Shown piece after piece: positions 27,851 through 36,239 of a stretch of DNA of 64,000 nucleotides (within the stretch, counting starts at the first letter, position 1; each line of letters begins with the position of its first letter). Below the pieces are notes generated by a model, which saw only the letters and a program-made list of their open reading frames with translations, was not told the origin of the DNA and did not search any database. The DNA lies in contig NZ_SZVP01000009.1 of NCBI RefSeq assembly GCF_005885605.1, positions 1 to 64,000 on the forward strand. Direction: 5' to 3'. Made by a program: the position numbers and the translations under genes. The DNA is from Colwellia ponticola. GTDB lineage: Bacteria > Pseudomonadota > Gammaproteobacteria > Enterobacterales > Alteromonadaceae.

Positions 27851-29032
27851 TTAAAATTTCCCCGCAGTGAATGGGTAAGCTTCCGGATATTTTTTTATAT
27901 GCGCTTTTACCTCAGCTAACTGTGCTTTAAGTTGCGTAGGGGGGATATCATAAACATCAGTTATCATGCTATCTATGTGAGGTTTATCTATTTTTTCGGC
28001 GACTTTAACTGCTGCTAAGACGTCTTCTCTAAGTTTTTCAAAGAGTACTGTTTCTTGTGCTTCATCCCACCACTTTTGTTTCAACATCCAGTTTTTCATG
28101 CGCAAGATTGGATCATGACTTTGCCATTTAGCTTCTTCTTCTTTAGTGCGATACCCTGATGGATCATCAGAGGTTGAATGTGCGCCAAGACGATAAGACA
28201 TCGCTTCAATTAAAATCGGCTTACTTTCCTTGACCGCATAGGCACGGGCAATTTGCGTCGCTTTAAGTACCGCTAGAATATCATTACCATCAATACGGAT
28301 GGTCTTAATGCCATAACCAACGCCACGTGAAGCAATACCGTTACCTCTGAATTGTTCATCAGCCGGTGTCGAAATAGCGTAGCCATTATTTCGACAAAAA
28401 AAGATCACTGGCGCCTCTTGTACTGCCGCCATATTTAAACCCGCATGAAAATCACCTTCTGATGCAGCTCCTTCACCGAAGTAGCACAAAGTAACCGCAT
28501 CAAGTCCTTGTAACTTTTGCCCGTAGGCATAGCCTGTTGCCTGAGGTATTTGTGTGGCAAGTGTTGAAGATACTGTCATACAGTTCAATGCTTTAGAGCC
28601 ATAATGTATTGGCATTTGACGACCTTTACCTAAATCATCGGCATTACTGAATAATTGATTCATAAAGTTTTCAAGGCTAAAGCCACGAAACATTAATGCC
28701 CCTTGTTCTCGATACTGCATCATGATCATATCTTGTGGTTGTAGCGCTGCAGCGCCACCAACACTGGCCGCTTCTTCACCTAAAGCAGCCATGTAAAAAC
28801 TTAAACGCCCTTGGCGTTGTGACGCCACCATACGTTCATCTAAGACACGATGAAAGGCAAGCGTTTGATAAATTTTAGTCGCTAATACTTGATCTATTTC
28901 AGGTAAATCAGCATTGGGATAAGTGACGCCATCTTGGTCTAAAATCCTCAGTTCAGGAATCTCAACACTACTGCCATCAATAAAAGTAGGTTGGTGAACT
29001 ATTTGGCCTTCATTATAAAGTTCTGTGCTCAT
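27851..29032 (-). CDS. bkdA1: Branched-chain 2-oxoacid dehydrogenase E1, alpha subunit
   Basis: A 393-aa thiamine-diphosphate E1 alpha subunit. It has GEGAASEGDFHAGLNMA followed by FFCRNNGYAISTP, the ThDP/Mg motif (GDG-type, here GEG...NN). The phosphorylation-loop-like SYRLGAHSTSDDPSGYR is typical of branched-chain E1. It is the first gene of the bkd operon (bkdA1-bkdA2-bkdB), which converts Leu, Ile and Val oxoacids to isovaleryl-, 2-methylbutyryl- and isobutyryl-CoA, the substrates of the operons at 0.3-15 kb. Two adjacent hairpins lie directly in front of its start. Confidence 0.93.
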   Translation of the reverse strand: MSTELYNEGQIVHQPTFIDGSSVEIPELRILDQDGVTYPNADLPEIDQVLATKIYQTLAFHRVLDERMVASQRQGRLSFYMAALGEEAASVGGAAALQPQDMIMMQYREQGALMFRGFSLENFMNQLFSNADDLGKGRQMPIHYGSKALNCMTVSSTLATQIPQATGYAYGQKLQGLDAVTLCYFGEGAASEGDFHAGLNMAAVQEAPVIFFCRNNGYAISTPADEQFRGNGIASRGVGYGIKTIRIDGNDILAVLKATQIARAYAVKESKPILIEAMSYRLGAHSTSDDPSGYRTKEEEAKWQSHDPILRMKNWMLKQKWWDEAQETVLFEKLREDVLAAVKVAEKIDKPHIDSMITDVYDIPPTQLKAQLAEVKAHIKKYPEAYPFTAGKF

Positions 29033-29050
29033 AACGTTCTCTTTTTGTTT

Positions 29051-29110
29051 ATAGCCATGTCACTAAGGAGTGAAATGGCTATTACCTCAGCGCGAATCTA
29101 TTGCGCTAGG
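29051..29110 (-). promoter_or_regulatory. Two-hairpin leader of bkdA1
   Basis: On the minus strand the first hairpin (29110-29085) pairs CCT-AGCGC with GCGCT-c-AGG. The second (29082-29051) pairs ATAGCCAT and TCACT with AGTGA and ATGGCTAT around a CCTT loop. The structure ends 18 bases before the bkdA1 ATG. There is no U-tract, so a translational or processing role is more plausible than simple attenuation. No known riboswitch is recognised. Confidence 0.5.
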
Positions 29111-29185
29111 CCTTTTTGAAAATGTATAGCTAGGTTTATGATCTTTTAAGTATAGTCAATTTATACCTTGCTAAGCATGTTGTAA

Positions 29186-29247
29186 TAACTTCTCTGGTAA
29201 CAATGTATGTTAGTAACTTATTTTGGAATAATTTATGTTAATAACTT
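29186..29247. repeat. Three TAACTT-centred direct repeats at exact 28-bp spacing
   Basis: TAACTT occurs at 29186-29191, 29214-29219 and 29242-29247, with similar upstream bases (TATGTTAG/ATAACTTA in the last two copies, 14 of 15 identical). They lie 150-215 bp upstream of bkdA1. They may be regulator-binding sites; chance is possible in AT-rich sequence. Confidence 0.4.
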
Positions 29248-29391
29248 AACTTTAACCATTAAGACTTTACCTTTACGTCAAATGACATTCAATAAAGCAA
29301 GCTAATGATTCGCTTACTAAGTAACAATAAGTGAGCAATATTGTTTACAGTAGCGTTAGCGTTGAAAATAGCAGATGTTAATATGAGGATA

Positions 29392-29418
29392 GGTGATCAC
29401 TGAATAAGTGGTAACCTA
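29392..29418. repeat. Imperfect hairpin, left member of a related pair
   Basis: The arms around AGGTGATCACT and AGTGGTAACCT pair over about 13 bp with one mismatch and one wobble. The pattern GGT-n-ATCA...AAGTG-n-TAACC is shared with the hairpin at 29869-29897. Confidence 0.6.
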
Positions 29419-29547
29419 TAAATAAAGAAGGTGTCTGAGCTATTCCCACAAATTACCTAATAGTTCAGCAGGTTAAACCATTTAAACTATAAAGGAACAT
29501 TCATGGTATTGGGTGATCAGATCCATCACTAAACAAGAAGTTATAAT

Positions 29548-29595
29548 GGAGGCACGATAAGTTTCACCGAAAAATAAAACTCGTCTTGTGCTTCC
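29548..29595 (+). repeat. Extended stem-loop in the gene-free region
   Basis: GGAGGCAC (29548-29555) pairs with GTGCTTCC (29588-29595), with one wobble. An inner AGTTT/AAACT pairing supports a long imperfect stem. This is a candidate element of a structured RNA, but no family is recognised. Confidence 0.45.
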
Positions 29596-29868
29596 CTAAC
29601 CTATCAACACGCGCCAAGTCAGCTTGAATCAAATGCCACAGTGAAAGGTAATATTAACGTATTCTCATCAGGGATGATAAGCAAACCAATATAGGGAAAG
29701 GATGTCCGTTCAGCGCTGGTACGTCAAAGGCATTATCTTGCATGTAGCATAACACTTGATTAGCAGCTCCGAGGATTGCCAGAGGTAGTAGCCCTTTGGG
29801 TGTCGTCGACACTGCGACAATATATAAGTGAAATTCCTACCCATTAACCTGACTATACCCTCATTTTT

Positions 29869-29897
29869 TAAGGTTATCAGTCACTAAGTGATAACCT
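29869..29897. repeat. Perfect 10-bp hairpin, right member of a related pair
   Basis: AAGGTTATCA and TGATAACCTT are exact complements with a 9-nt loop. On the minus strand it lies 57 bases after the pgm stop, but it is followed by A residues rather than T, so it is a poor intrinsic terminator for pgm. Confidence 0.65.
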
Positions 29898-29953
29898 TAA
29901 TCTTGCTATAACAGTAATATGTAGGGAACAAGCATAGCTACATCGTAATAACG

Positions 29954-31615
29954 TTATAAGCCAGCAGCTTTAAATGAAGTACTCACAATAGCTTGCGCTT
30001 CTTTAATGATTGTTTGTAGGTGGTTTTCATCAATAAAGCTCTCAGCATAAATTTTATAAATATCCTCAGTTCCTGAAGGCCGAGCGGCAAACCAGCCATT
30101 ATCAGTCACCACTTTTATACCACCAATCGCAGCATTATTACCGGGTGCATGTGAAAGCACCTGAATAATATTGTCGCCAGCAAGCGTTTCTGCCTTAACA
30201 TTTTCATCAGACAATGCGGTTAGTAATTTTTTTTGTGCCAGTGAAGCAACCGCTTCAACACGACCATAACAGGGTTGACCTAAGGTTTTAGTGAGCTCAA
30301 GATAATATTGATAGGGATCCTTACCCGTAACCGCAATAATTTCTGCTGCTAATAACGCCAAAATAAAGCCATCTTTATCTGTAGTCCAAGTACTGCCATC
30401 GCGTGCGAGAAATGATGCGCCAGCACTTTCTTCACCGCCAAAAGCATAACTAGCATCAGCTAAACCATCAACAAACCATTTAAAACCAACAGGTACTTCT
30501 GATAACGGCAGTGACAACTGTTTTGCTACACGGTCAATGAGTGAACTTGATACCAAGGTTTTACCTATTTTACAGTGCTTTGGCCAATTTCTGTGGGTCA
30601 TTAAGTAATGAATAGCAACGGCGAGATAATGATTAGGATTCATCAAACCACCGCTTGGCGTCACAATGCCATGTCGGTCAAAGTCGGGATCATTACCAAC
30701 ACTGATGTCAAAATCATCTTTCATGGCAATTAATCCTGCCATGGCATATTTAGACGAGCAATCCATGCGAATTTTGCCATCTTTATCAAGTGGCATAAAA
30801 GCAAAGCTACTATCAACGACTTCATTTACAACGGTAATATTTAATTGATATTTTTTGGCTATAACCGGCCAGTAATCAATACCTGAGCCCCCTAAAGGAT
30901 CAACGCCAATAGTAACACCCGCTTGAGCTATAGCTGCCATATCAATTACTTGCTCTAACTGCTCAACATAGAAACTAATAAAATCTTTCTGAGTGAGTAA
31001 AGGCGATTGTAACGCTGCTTGGTAAGGTAATTGCCTAACATCGATTAAATGCGCGGTTATTAATTCATTAGCACGCTGCTCAATATTTTTAGTGATGTCA
31101 TCTTCTGCTGGTCCGCCATGGGGAGGGTTATATTTAATACCGCCATCACTAGGTGGATTATGCGAAGGCGTAATAACAATACCATCTGCCTTATGAGCAG
31201 TAGCCGTTTTATTGTGGCTAATAATTAAACGAGAAATAACCGGCGTTGGTGTAAAGCCCTTTGCTGAAAGCGCATCACTTTGAATAATTACATTAACGCC
31301 GTTAGCGATAAGCACTGAAATAGCGTTGGCAAAAGCTGGCTCTGACAATGCGTGGGTATCTTTACCTAAAAAAAGTGGTCCAGTGATATTTTTCTGTTGA
31401 CGGTACTCTGCAATTGCCTGACAAATTGCAATAATATGCTGTTCATTAAAGCTACGTTTACTGGCACTCCCTCGATGACCCGAAGTACCAAAGCTTACTT
31501 GCTCTGCTGGTAAGGTTACATCAGGAGTTTGTAAAAAGTAGTCACTGACTAACTGAGCAATGTTAATGCTATCTTCTGGTCGAGCGGGTTTACCTGCGAA
31601 AGGGTGAATACTCAT
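29954..31615 (-). CDS. pgm: Phosphoglucomutase (alpha-D-glucose phosphate-specific)
   Basis: A 553-aa alpha-D-phosphohexomutase interconverting glucose-1-phosphate and glucose-6-phosphate. The catalytic phosphoserine is Ser151 in [18 protein letters not shown], the metal loop is DPDFDRHG, and the sugar-binding GGEESAGAS lies in domain 3. Length and the N-terminal FGTSGHRGS match the E. coli Pgm type. It follows seqA on the same strand, as in E. coli. Confidence 0.95.
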   Translation of the reverse strand: MSIHPFAGKPARPEDSINIAQLVSDYFLQTPDVTLPAEQVSFGTSGHRGSASKRSFNEQHIIAICQAIAEYRQQKNITGPLFLGKDTHALSEPAFANAISVLIANGVNVIIQSDALSAKGFTPTPVISRLIISHNKTATAHKADGIVITPSHNPPSDGGIKYNPPHGGPAEDDITKNIEQRANELITAHLIDVRQLPYQAALQSPLLTQKDFISFYVEQLEQVIDMAAIAQAGVTIGVDPLGGSGIDYWPVIAKKYQLNITVVNEVVDSSFAFMPLDKDGKIRMDCSSKYAMAGLIAMKDDFDISVGNDPDFDRHGIVTPSGGLMNPNHYLAVAIHYLMTHRNWPKHCKIGKTLVSSSLIDRVAKQLSLPLSEVPVGFKWFVDGLADASYAFGGEESAGASFLARDGSTWTTDKDGFILALLAAEIIAVTGKDPYQYYLELTKTLGQPCYGRVEAVASLAQKKLLTALSDENVKAETLAGDNIIQVLSHAPGNNAAIGGIKVVTDNGWFAARPSGTEDIYKIYAESFIDENHLQTIIKEAQAIVSTSFKAAGL

Positions 31616-31757
31616 ATTATCTTCCTAATTATTATCGGTATTACCGCTAAGTATTGTTGTCATAGTGTTAATCACGTTAACTCGTTAAACTCAAGAAACC
31701 TACATCACGGTTAAGTTAGCAGCATCTGACTAAAGGCTAATTATCAAACGCTAACGA

Positions 31758-32522
31758 CTAAAGCAATTCACGAATTTTTTCAACATCGCTATCGCTGTAA
31801 CCTAATGAAATTGAAGCTTTGGTCAACATCATTTTTTTACGTGTGGTATTTGAGTTGGTAATCACCCAAAAAGGACTTTCGGGTATTTGACGGGGTTTAG
31901 TACTACTGCCACTTTCAGCTAACTTACTTTCACTGTTAGCAAAATATAACCGGTCTCGACCACATATTTCAGTTACCACGGAAAATTGCGCTGGATGAGC
32001 ACGATATAATGCGGCAAGAATCAGTAAAAAACGACCAACAGCGCCGCGCTGCATTGCCAATTCTTCTTTATTAATAAAATTAAAAACCGTTTCACGGCTA
32101 ATAGCAGCTGCCGCTTTAATGGCACTGTTGCTATGAAGGTTTTTTTCGTTAAACGTTGTGATATTTGGCGCTATTCCCTCTGTAGATAAGGTTTGTGGCG
32201 CTAAATTTTCTGGCATCTCTGGTGTTAACACCTTAACTTCAGTACTTTTAACTACGCTACGTTTAGTGTCATTCGTTTGAATAGCATCCTGTGAAGAGCG
32301 AATGATGTTAGTCGTATTACCGTTCGTTGTTAGCACTTGCGTGTCAGCAAGTGTATTGACGTCAACTGGCAATGAAGATTCGTTAACGGTAACAGTTTTA
32401 GCCTCGGCTTCTACACCCAACTTGAGTAAACGACGTAAAATGGCAGAAGCACTTTCACCAATAAACTGAGTGTTGCTAGCAATATATTGATAAAGCTCTT
32501 CATCTATCTCGATGTTTTTCAT
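31758..32522 (-). CDS. seqA: SeqA, negative modulator of replication initiation, with enlarged linker
   Basis: SeqA binds hemimethylated GATC sites, sequesters oriC and organises new DNA. The start at 32522 ([20 protein letters not shown]) matches the conserved N-terminal oligomerisation domain; an in-frame upstream ATG (32573) would add 17 unrelated residues. The C-terminal DNA-binding domain contains [20 protein letters not shown]. At 254 aa it is about 70 residues longer than E. coli SeqA. The excess is a Thr/Asn/Val-rich linker between the domains (about 38-140). Divergent from ybfF and followed by pgm, the standard arrangement. Confidence 0.93.
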   Translation of the reverse strand: MKNIEIDEELYQYIASNTQFIGESASAILRRLLKLGVEAEAKTVTVNESSLPVDVNTLADTQVLTTNGNTTNIIRSSQDAIQTNDTKRSVVKSTEVKVLTPEMPENLAPQTLSTEGIAPNITTFNEKNLHSNSAIKAAAAISRETVFNFINKEELAMQRGAVGRFLLILAALYRAHPAQFSVVTEICGRDRLYFANSESKLAESGSSTKPRQIPESPFWVITNSNTTRKKMMLTKASISLGYSDSDVEKIRELL

Positions 32523-32776
32523 TATTACCCTTAACTTAAATAATTCGCGAAAGATTATATAGGGAAATGACAATAGGTTGAACTCATTTATCCCATAACG
32601 ATGTAACGCGCATTAATTTACCTGACTTAAGCAGGCTTTCATAGAACACAAGCCGTTATCGGGTGTTGTGTCAGTACTGTACTCATTAATATAGCTATTG
32701 ATTATTCACTATGTTTGCAAATAATCATTAAAAGCATGACAATATTACCAATAAATAAAAATAAAAGAATACCTTA

Positions 32777-33571
32777 ATGACAAAGCAAACTCCGCTACTT
32801 CACTATAAACAAATTGGCACCGGCAAGCACATAGTACTCATACATGGTTTATTTGGTAGTTTAGAAAACCTGAATATGGTAGCTAAGCCGTTAGCTGAAA
32901 ATTACTGTGTTACCAGTGTTGATGTTAGAAACCATGGCGATTCATTTCATGCTAGTTCAATGCAATACCCTGAATTAGCGCAAGATATTATCAACTTGTT
33001 AGATCATTTACACATTGATACTTGCCTATTATTAGGTCATTCAATGGGAGGGAAAATTGCTATACAAGTGGCTTTAGAGCATCCCGAGCGTGTTATCAAA
33101 TTAATCGTGGCTGATATTGCACCTGTTAGCTACCCGCCACATCATTTAAAAATCATCGAAGGTTTACAGGCTATCGATTTATCACGAGTTACCAAACGAA
33201 AAGATGCGGATACCCAGTTAGCTGCTTACGTTGATAATGTCGGTATGAGACAATTTTTATTGCGCAATTTAGCTATAGATTCACACGGAAAGTTCGCTTT
33301 CAAATGCAGTCTTGACGATATTAGTTTGTGCTATGCGCACATAATGAAAGCCAATCAACTAGCTGCTAATAAAATGCCCTACCCAGGACAAACTTTGTTT
33401 ATTAAAGGCGGCGACTCAGACTATATTTTACCTGAACATAAAAAGGCTATTGCCGCACTACTACCAAACGCTAAAGCAAAAATAATTCAAGGTACGGGAC
33501 ACTGGCTTCATGCTGAAAAGACTATTGCGTTTAATAAAGTAGTTGCTGATTTTATCAGTACTGATAGCTAA
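32777..33571 (+). CDS. ybfF: Alpha/beta-hydrolase, YbfF-type esterase
   Basis: A 264-aa alpha/beta-hydrolase with HGLFGSLEN near the N-terminus, the nucleophile elbow GHSMGG (Ser89), and the C-terminal histidine in GTGHWLHAEK. It is the homologue of E. coli YbfF, an esterase with acyl-CoA or palmitoyl ester activity in vitro. The divergent position to seqA and the following ybfE-fldA-fur genes support the assignment. Confidence 0.9.
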   Translation: MTKQTPLLHYKQIGTGKHIVLIHGLFGSLENLNMVAKPLAENYCVTSVDVRNHGDSFHASSMQYPELAQDIINLLDHLHIDTCLLLGHSMGGKIAIQVALEHPERVIKLIVADIAPVSYPPHHLKIIEGLQAIDLSRVTKRKDADTQLAAYVDNVGMRQFLLRNLAIDSHGKFAFKCSLDDISLCYAHIMKANQLAANKMPYPGQTLFIKGGDSDYILPEHKKAIAALLPNAKAKIIQGTGHWLHAEKTIAFNKVVADFISTDS

Positions 33572-33840
33572 TTTTATAACTAGCTTTATACGACTAAGAA
33601 TACATAATTCAAAACAGCTAAAAAACATGAACAGTTCACCCCTTGTCTATTGCTATTATTGATAAAGAACAAAACCGTTACCACCAACAACCGTTATTAT
33701 TTACCCGATAGCGATAAAACCTAATGGTATGGTAGTGATGATATGTTATAATATCGTCAATTTTTTTGGGCTTAATACTAACTATAGACGTAATAGATTA
33801 GTATGACATTGCCTTAATGTACAAGAAATAAGCGACCATT

Positions 33841-34062
33841 ATGCTAGCAGAACATTTAGAGCTTATTGAGACAATTGGTCTCAATTTATTTTTCCTTTTT
33901 ATCTTTGGTTTTATTGGGCTTTCTATTTACGATGTGATGAATAAAAACGATGTGCCAACAATGGGTAAGGTAGTCGTTTATTTTGTATTGTTTTTAGGCT
34001 GTGCTGGCTTTATTGCTAAAGGTATTATCCAGTTAATCTGGGAAAGCCAAGGCGTTGGTTAA
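33841..34062 (+). CDS. Small membrane protein, DUF2788 family
   Basis: A 73-aa protein with two hydrophobic helices (about 12-30 and 44-64) joined by a short polar segment (YDVMNKNDVPTMGK). It resembles the DUF2788 family commonly next to ybfE in marine Gammaproteobacteria. Function unknown. Its stop is 3 bases before the ybfE start, so the two are co-transcribed. A TATAAT at about 33751 may be the -10 of their promoter. Confidence 0.8.
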   Translation: MLAEHLELIETIGLNLFFLFIFGFIGLSIYDVMNKNDVPTMGKVVVYFVLFLGCAGFIAKGIIQLIWESQGVG

Positions 34063-34065
34063 CTC

Positions 34066-34347
34066 ATGGCAAAAGAAATAACAGACTTAACCACTATCGA
34101 TTTATTTAGTGATGAAAGGCGCCCTGGCCGTCCAAAAACTAACCCTAATCCACGTAGTGTGCAGATAAAAATCAACAAACGAAATCAAGTTAAACGCGAT
34201 AGAAATAACGGTTTAAAACGTATAGAGTTTAAAGTACATCTCAGTTTATTTGAACAATTAGAACAATTAGCTAAAACTCAGAAAATGAGTCGTAGTGAAT
34301 TAATAGAGTCGCTGTTAATCGAGTCATTAGCAGCACAAGTTAAGTAA
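34066..34347 (+). CDS. ybfE: YbfE, LexA-regulated-type ribbon-helix-helix protein
   Basis: A 93-aa basic protein. The N-terminal part has DLFSDERRPGRPKTNPNPRS, and the C-terminal half is a probable ribbon-helix-helix (RIEFKVHLSLFEQLEQLAKT, then SRSELIESLL). It matches E. coli YbfE, which is SOS-induced there. I see no LexA box upstream here, so SOS control cannot be assumed. It sits 30 bp before fldA in the conserved order ybfF-ybfE-fldA-fur. Confidence 0.88.
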   Translation: MAKEITDLTTIDLFSDERRPGRPKTNPNPRSVQIKINKRNQVKRDRNNGLKRIEFKVHLSLFEQLEQLAKTQKMSRSELIESLLIESLAAQVK

Positions 34348-34377
34348 TTTTAAGAAAGCATCATAAGGTAATATTAC

Positions 34378-34902
34378 ATGGCAATCGTAGGTTTATTCTT
34401 CGGCAGTGATACAGGTAACACTGAAGCAATTGGTAAAATGATTCAGAAAAAACTAGGCAAGCAAATGGTTGATGTTAAAGACATCGCCAAAAGCACTAAA
34501 GAAGAAATCGCTGAGTTCGATTTACTTATTTTAGGTATCCCTACCTGGTATTACGGTGAAAACCAATGTGATTGGGATGATTTTTTGCCTGAACTCGAAG
34601 CGATAGATTTTACTGATAAACTTGTTGCTATTTATGGCTTAGGTGATCAAGAAGATTACGCTGAGTATTTTTGTGACGCCATGGAGCCATTACGCGATAT
34701 CGTAGAAAGTAAAGGCGCAATTGTCGTGGGTAACTGGTCTACAGAGGGTTATGAGTTTGAAGCGTCAAAAGCGCTTATTGATGAAAATACCTTTATTGGC
34801 TTGTGTATTGATGAAGATAGACAAAGTGAGCTGACTGAAGAGCGTGTAACTAAATGGCTTGCACAATTAAATGATGAAATGTGCTTAGCGGAATTCGCTT
34901 AA
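34378..34902 (+). CDS. fldA: Flavodoxin I
   Basis: A 174-aa long-chain flavodoxin, a low-potential FMN electron carrier. The phosphate-binding loop is GSDTGNTEAIG (9-19), and the FMN-stacking region is WYYGENQCDWDDF. Length matches E. coli FldA (176 aa). It lies upstream of fur, and its product replaces ferredoxin during iron limitation or serves in radical-enzyme activation. Confidence 0.95.
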   Translation: MAIVGLFFGSDTGNTEAIGKMIQKKLGKQMVDVKDIAKSTKEEIAEFDLLILGIPTWYYGENQCDWDDFLPELEAIDFTDKLVAIYGLGDQEDYAEYFCDAMEPLRDIVESKGAIVVGNWSTEGYEFEASKALIDENTFIGLCIDEDRQSELTEERVTKWLAQLNDEMCLAEFA

Positions 34903-34957
34903 TAGCATTTTTATTGCCGTAGTGTTATACAGGTTATAGCGTTATATAGGTGATGGT

Positions 34958-34986
34958 AAAAAAGCACCTTTATAGCGCTTTTTTTT
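34958..34986 (+). terminator. Probable intrinsic terminator after fldA
   Basis: AAAAAAGC and GCTTTTTT pair around an 11-nt loop and run into a T-tract (eight T residues). The stem has only two G:C pairs, so termination may be partial, allowing some read-through to fur. Confidence 0.6.
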
Positions 34987-35102
34987 GGCGTTTATCGTCA
35001 AAATGTACTATTACCTTAAAGAATACAGTTAAAGCTGTCCTCTTATGGTATAACCTCCTATAATTTTACTATTCAATTACTTAATAACTTTAGAGGTTAA
35101 AT

Positions 35103-35546
35103 ATGGCTGAACAGAACGAAGAGCTAAAAAGAGCTGGATTAAAAATTACCTTACCTAGAATAAAGATCCTTAGTATTCTTCAACAGCCAACTAATCAGCA
35201 TATCAGTGCAGAAGATGTTTATAAAATTCTATTAGAACAAAATGAAGAAATTGGCTTAGCAACAGTATACCGTGTATTAAACCAATTTGATGATGCAGGT
35301 ATTGTTACCCGTCACCATTTTGAAGGGGGTAAATCAGTATTTGAGTTAGCCCATAAAGCGCATCACGATCATTTGGTTTGTTTAAAGTGTGGTAAAGTTG
35401 TCGAATTTGAAGATAACGTCATTGAGCAGAGACAAAAAGATATCGCAGTGGCACATAAAATCAAGCTAACGAATCATAGTTTGTATCTTTACGGTGAATG
35501 TGAAGATGAAGTTGCTTGTGAAGTCTATCGAAAAAGCATTCAGTAA
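35103..35546 (+). CDS. fur: Ferric uptake regulator Fur
   Basis: A 147-aa Fur protein. The N-terminal winged helix (AGLKITLPRIKILSILQQ) precedes the metal-binding dimerisation domain with HKAHHDHLVCLKCGKVVEFED. One CxxC is visible (CLKC), with a Cys near the C-terminus (GECEDEVACEVY). Iron-bound Fur represses iron-uptake genes. No clear Fur box is seen in its own leader. Linked to fldA as in E. coli. Confidence 0.95.
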   Translation: MAEQNEELKRAGLKITLPRIKILSILQQPTNQHISAEDVYKILLEQNEEIGLATVYRVLNQFDDAGIVTRHHFEGGKSVFELAHKAHHDHLVCLKCGKVVEFEDNVIEQRQKDIAVAHKIKLTNHSLYLYGECEDEVACEVYRKSIQ

Positions 35547-35611
35547 ATCATAATACTTATATCGTAACTATATTAATGTAAGGCTTTTCTCTTACCATTA
35601 TTTAGCACAAT

Positions 35612-35647
35612 AAAAAACGCTGTGATAGCAATATCACAGCGTTTTTT
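35612..35647. terminator. Bidirectional terminator between fur and the PhnA-domain gene
   Basis: AAAAAACGCTGTGAT and its exact complement form a 15-bp stem with a 6-nt loop, flanked by A and T tracts. It serves convergent fur and the gene at 35670-36239. Confidence 0.92.
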
Positions 35648-35669
35648 ATATCTGAATTAATGCGTTAGC

Positions 35670-36239
35670 TTAGGCTTTTTTCAAATAAGCAGACACTAAG
35701 ACAATACGCGTACCATTAACCTTACCTTCAATATGCTCAGGGTTATCGGTCAGAGTAATACCACGCACCATAGTACCTTGCTTAGCGGTAAAATTTGCCC
35801 CTTTAACTTTTAAGTCTTTAATTAAGGTAACATTATCGCCGTCTTGTAATTCTGCGCCGTTGCTATCACGTGTTGGGCCATTGCTACGCTCTGCTGCTAT
35901 GCCCTGCTCCGCCCACGTTTTAACATCATCTTCTAAGTAAATCATCTCTAAAGCATCTTGCGCCCAACTTTCAGCAGAAAGCTTATGTAGCATACGATAA
36001 GACATTACTTGTACTGCCGGCTCTTGACTCCACATACTATCACTTAAGCAACGCCAGTGGTTTACCTCGATTTCACTTTGACCTTCTATTTGCGATAAGC
36101 AATGTTGACATAGGTAAATAGATTGCTGAGCACTTAAGTCGCTTGTTGGTGGTACTGGGTAAACAGCCAATGTTTCTGTGCTGGTACAAAGTTCACAACT
36201 ATTATTACTGCGGGTTTTTAACGCTTGTTCTGTAGGCAT
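35670..36239 (-). CDS. PhnA-domain protein (YjdM-like)
   Basis: A 189-aa protein with an N-terminal zinc ribbon (CELCTSTE ... YLCQHCLSQIEG) and a C-terminal PhnA/YjdM domain (VKDSN-type: TRDSNGAELQDGDNVTLIKDLKVKG is the core, residues about 122-146). Despite the historical name, this family is not a phosphonoacetate hydrolase, and its function is unsettled. Monocistronic, convergent with fur. Confidence 0.88.
   Translation of the reverse strand: MPTEQALKTRSNNSCELCTSTETLAVYPVPPTSDLSAQQSIYLCQHCLSQIEGQSEIEVNHWRCLSDSMWSQEPAVQVMSYRMLHKLSAESWAQDALEMIYLEDDVKTWAEQGIAAERSNGPTRDSNGAELQDGDNVTLIKDLKVKGANFTAKQGTMVRGITLTDNPEHIEGKVNGTRIVLVSAYLKKA

Larger units (their letters stand above)
29033..29953. other. 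921-bp gene-free region between pgm and bkdA1
   Basis: No convincing coding sequence is seen; reading frames are broken by stops on both strands. The part next to bkdA1 holds a two-hairpin leader (29051-29110) and three TAACTT-containing repeats at 28-bp spacing (29186-29247). The rest (29390-29900) contains several hairpins, two sharing the pattern GGT-n-ATCA...AAGTG-n-TAACC near opposite ends. A 60-codon stop-free minus-strand stretch (about 29659-29838) has no start signal and no recognisable product. Confidence 0.6.

Noticed and set aside
29659..29838. Stop-free minus-strand stretch of about 60 codons in the gene-free region
   Set aside because: No start signal, no family resemblance, in-frame stops on both sides, and a length that occurs by chance.
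29380..29940. CsrB-like RNA based on GGA motifs
   Set aside because: About eight GGA triplets in 550 bases is near the number expected by chance, far below real CsrB-type RNAs.
33572..34065. LexA box upstream of the DUF2788-ybfE genes
   Set aside because: No CTGT-n8-ACAG motif was found, despite SOS control of ybfE in E. coli.
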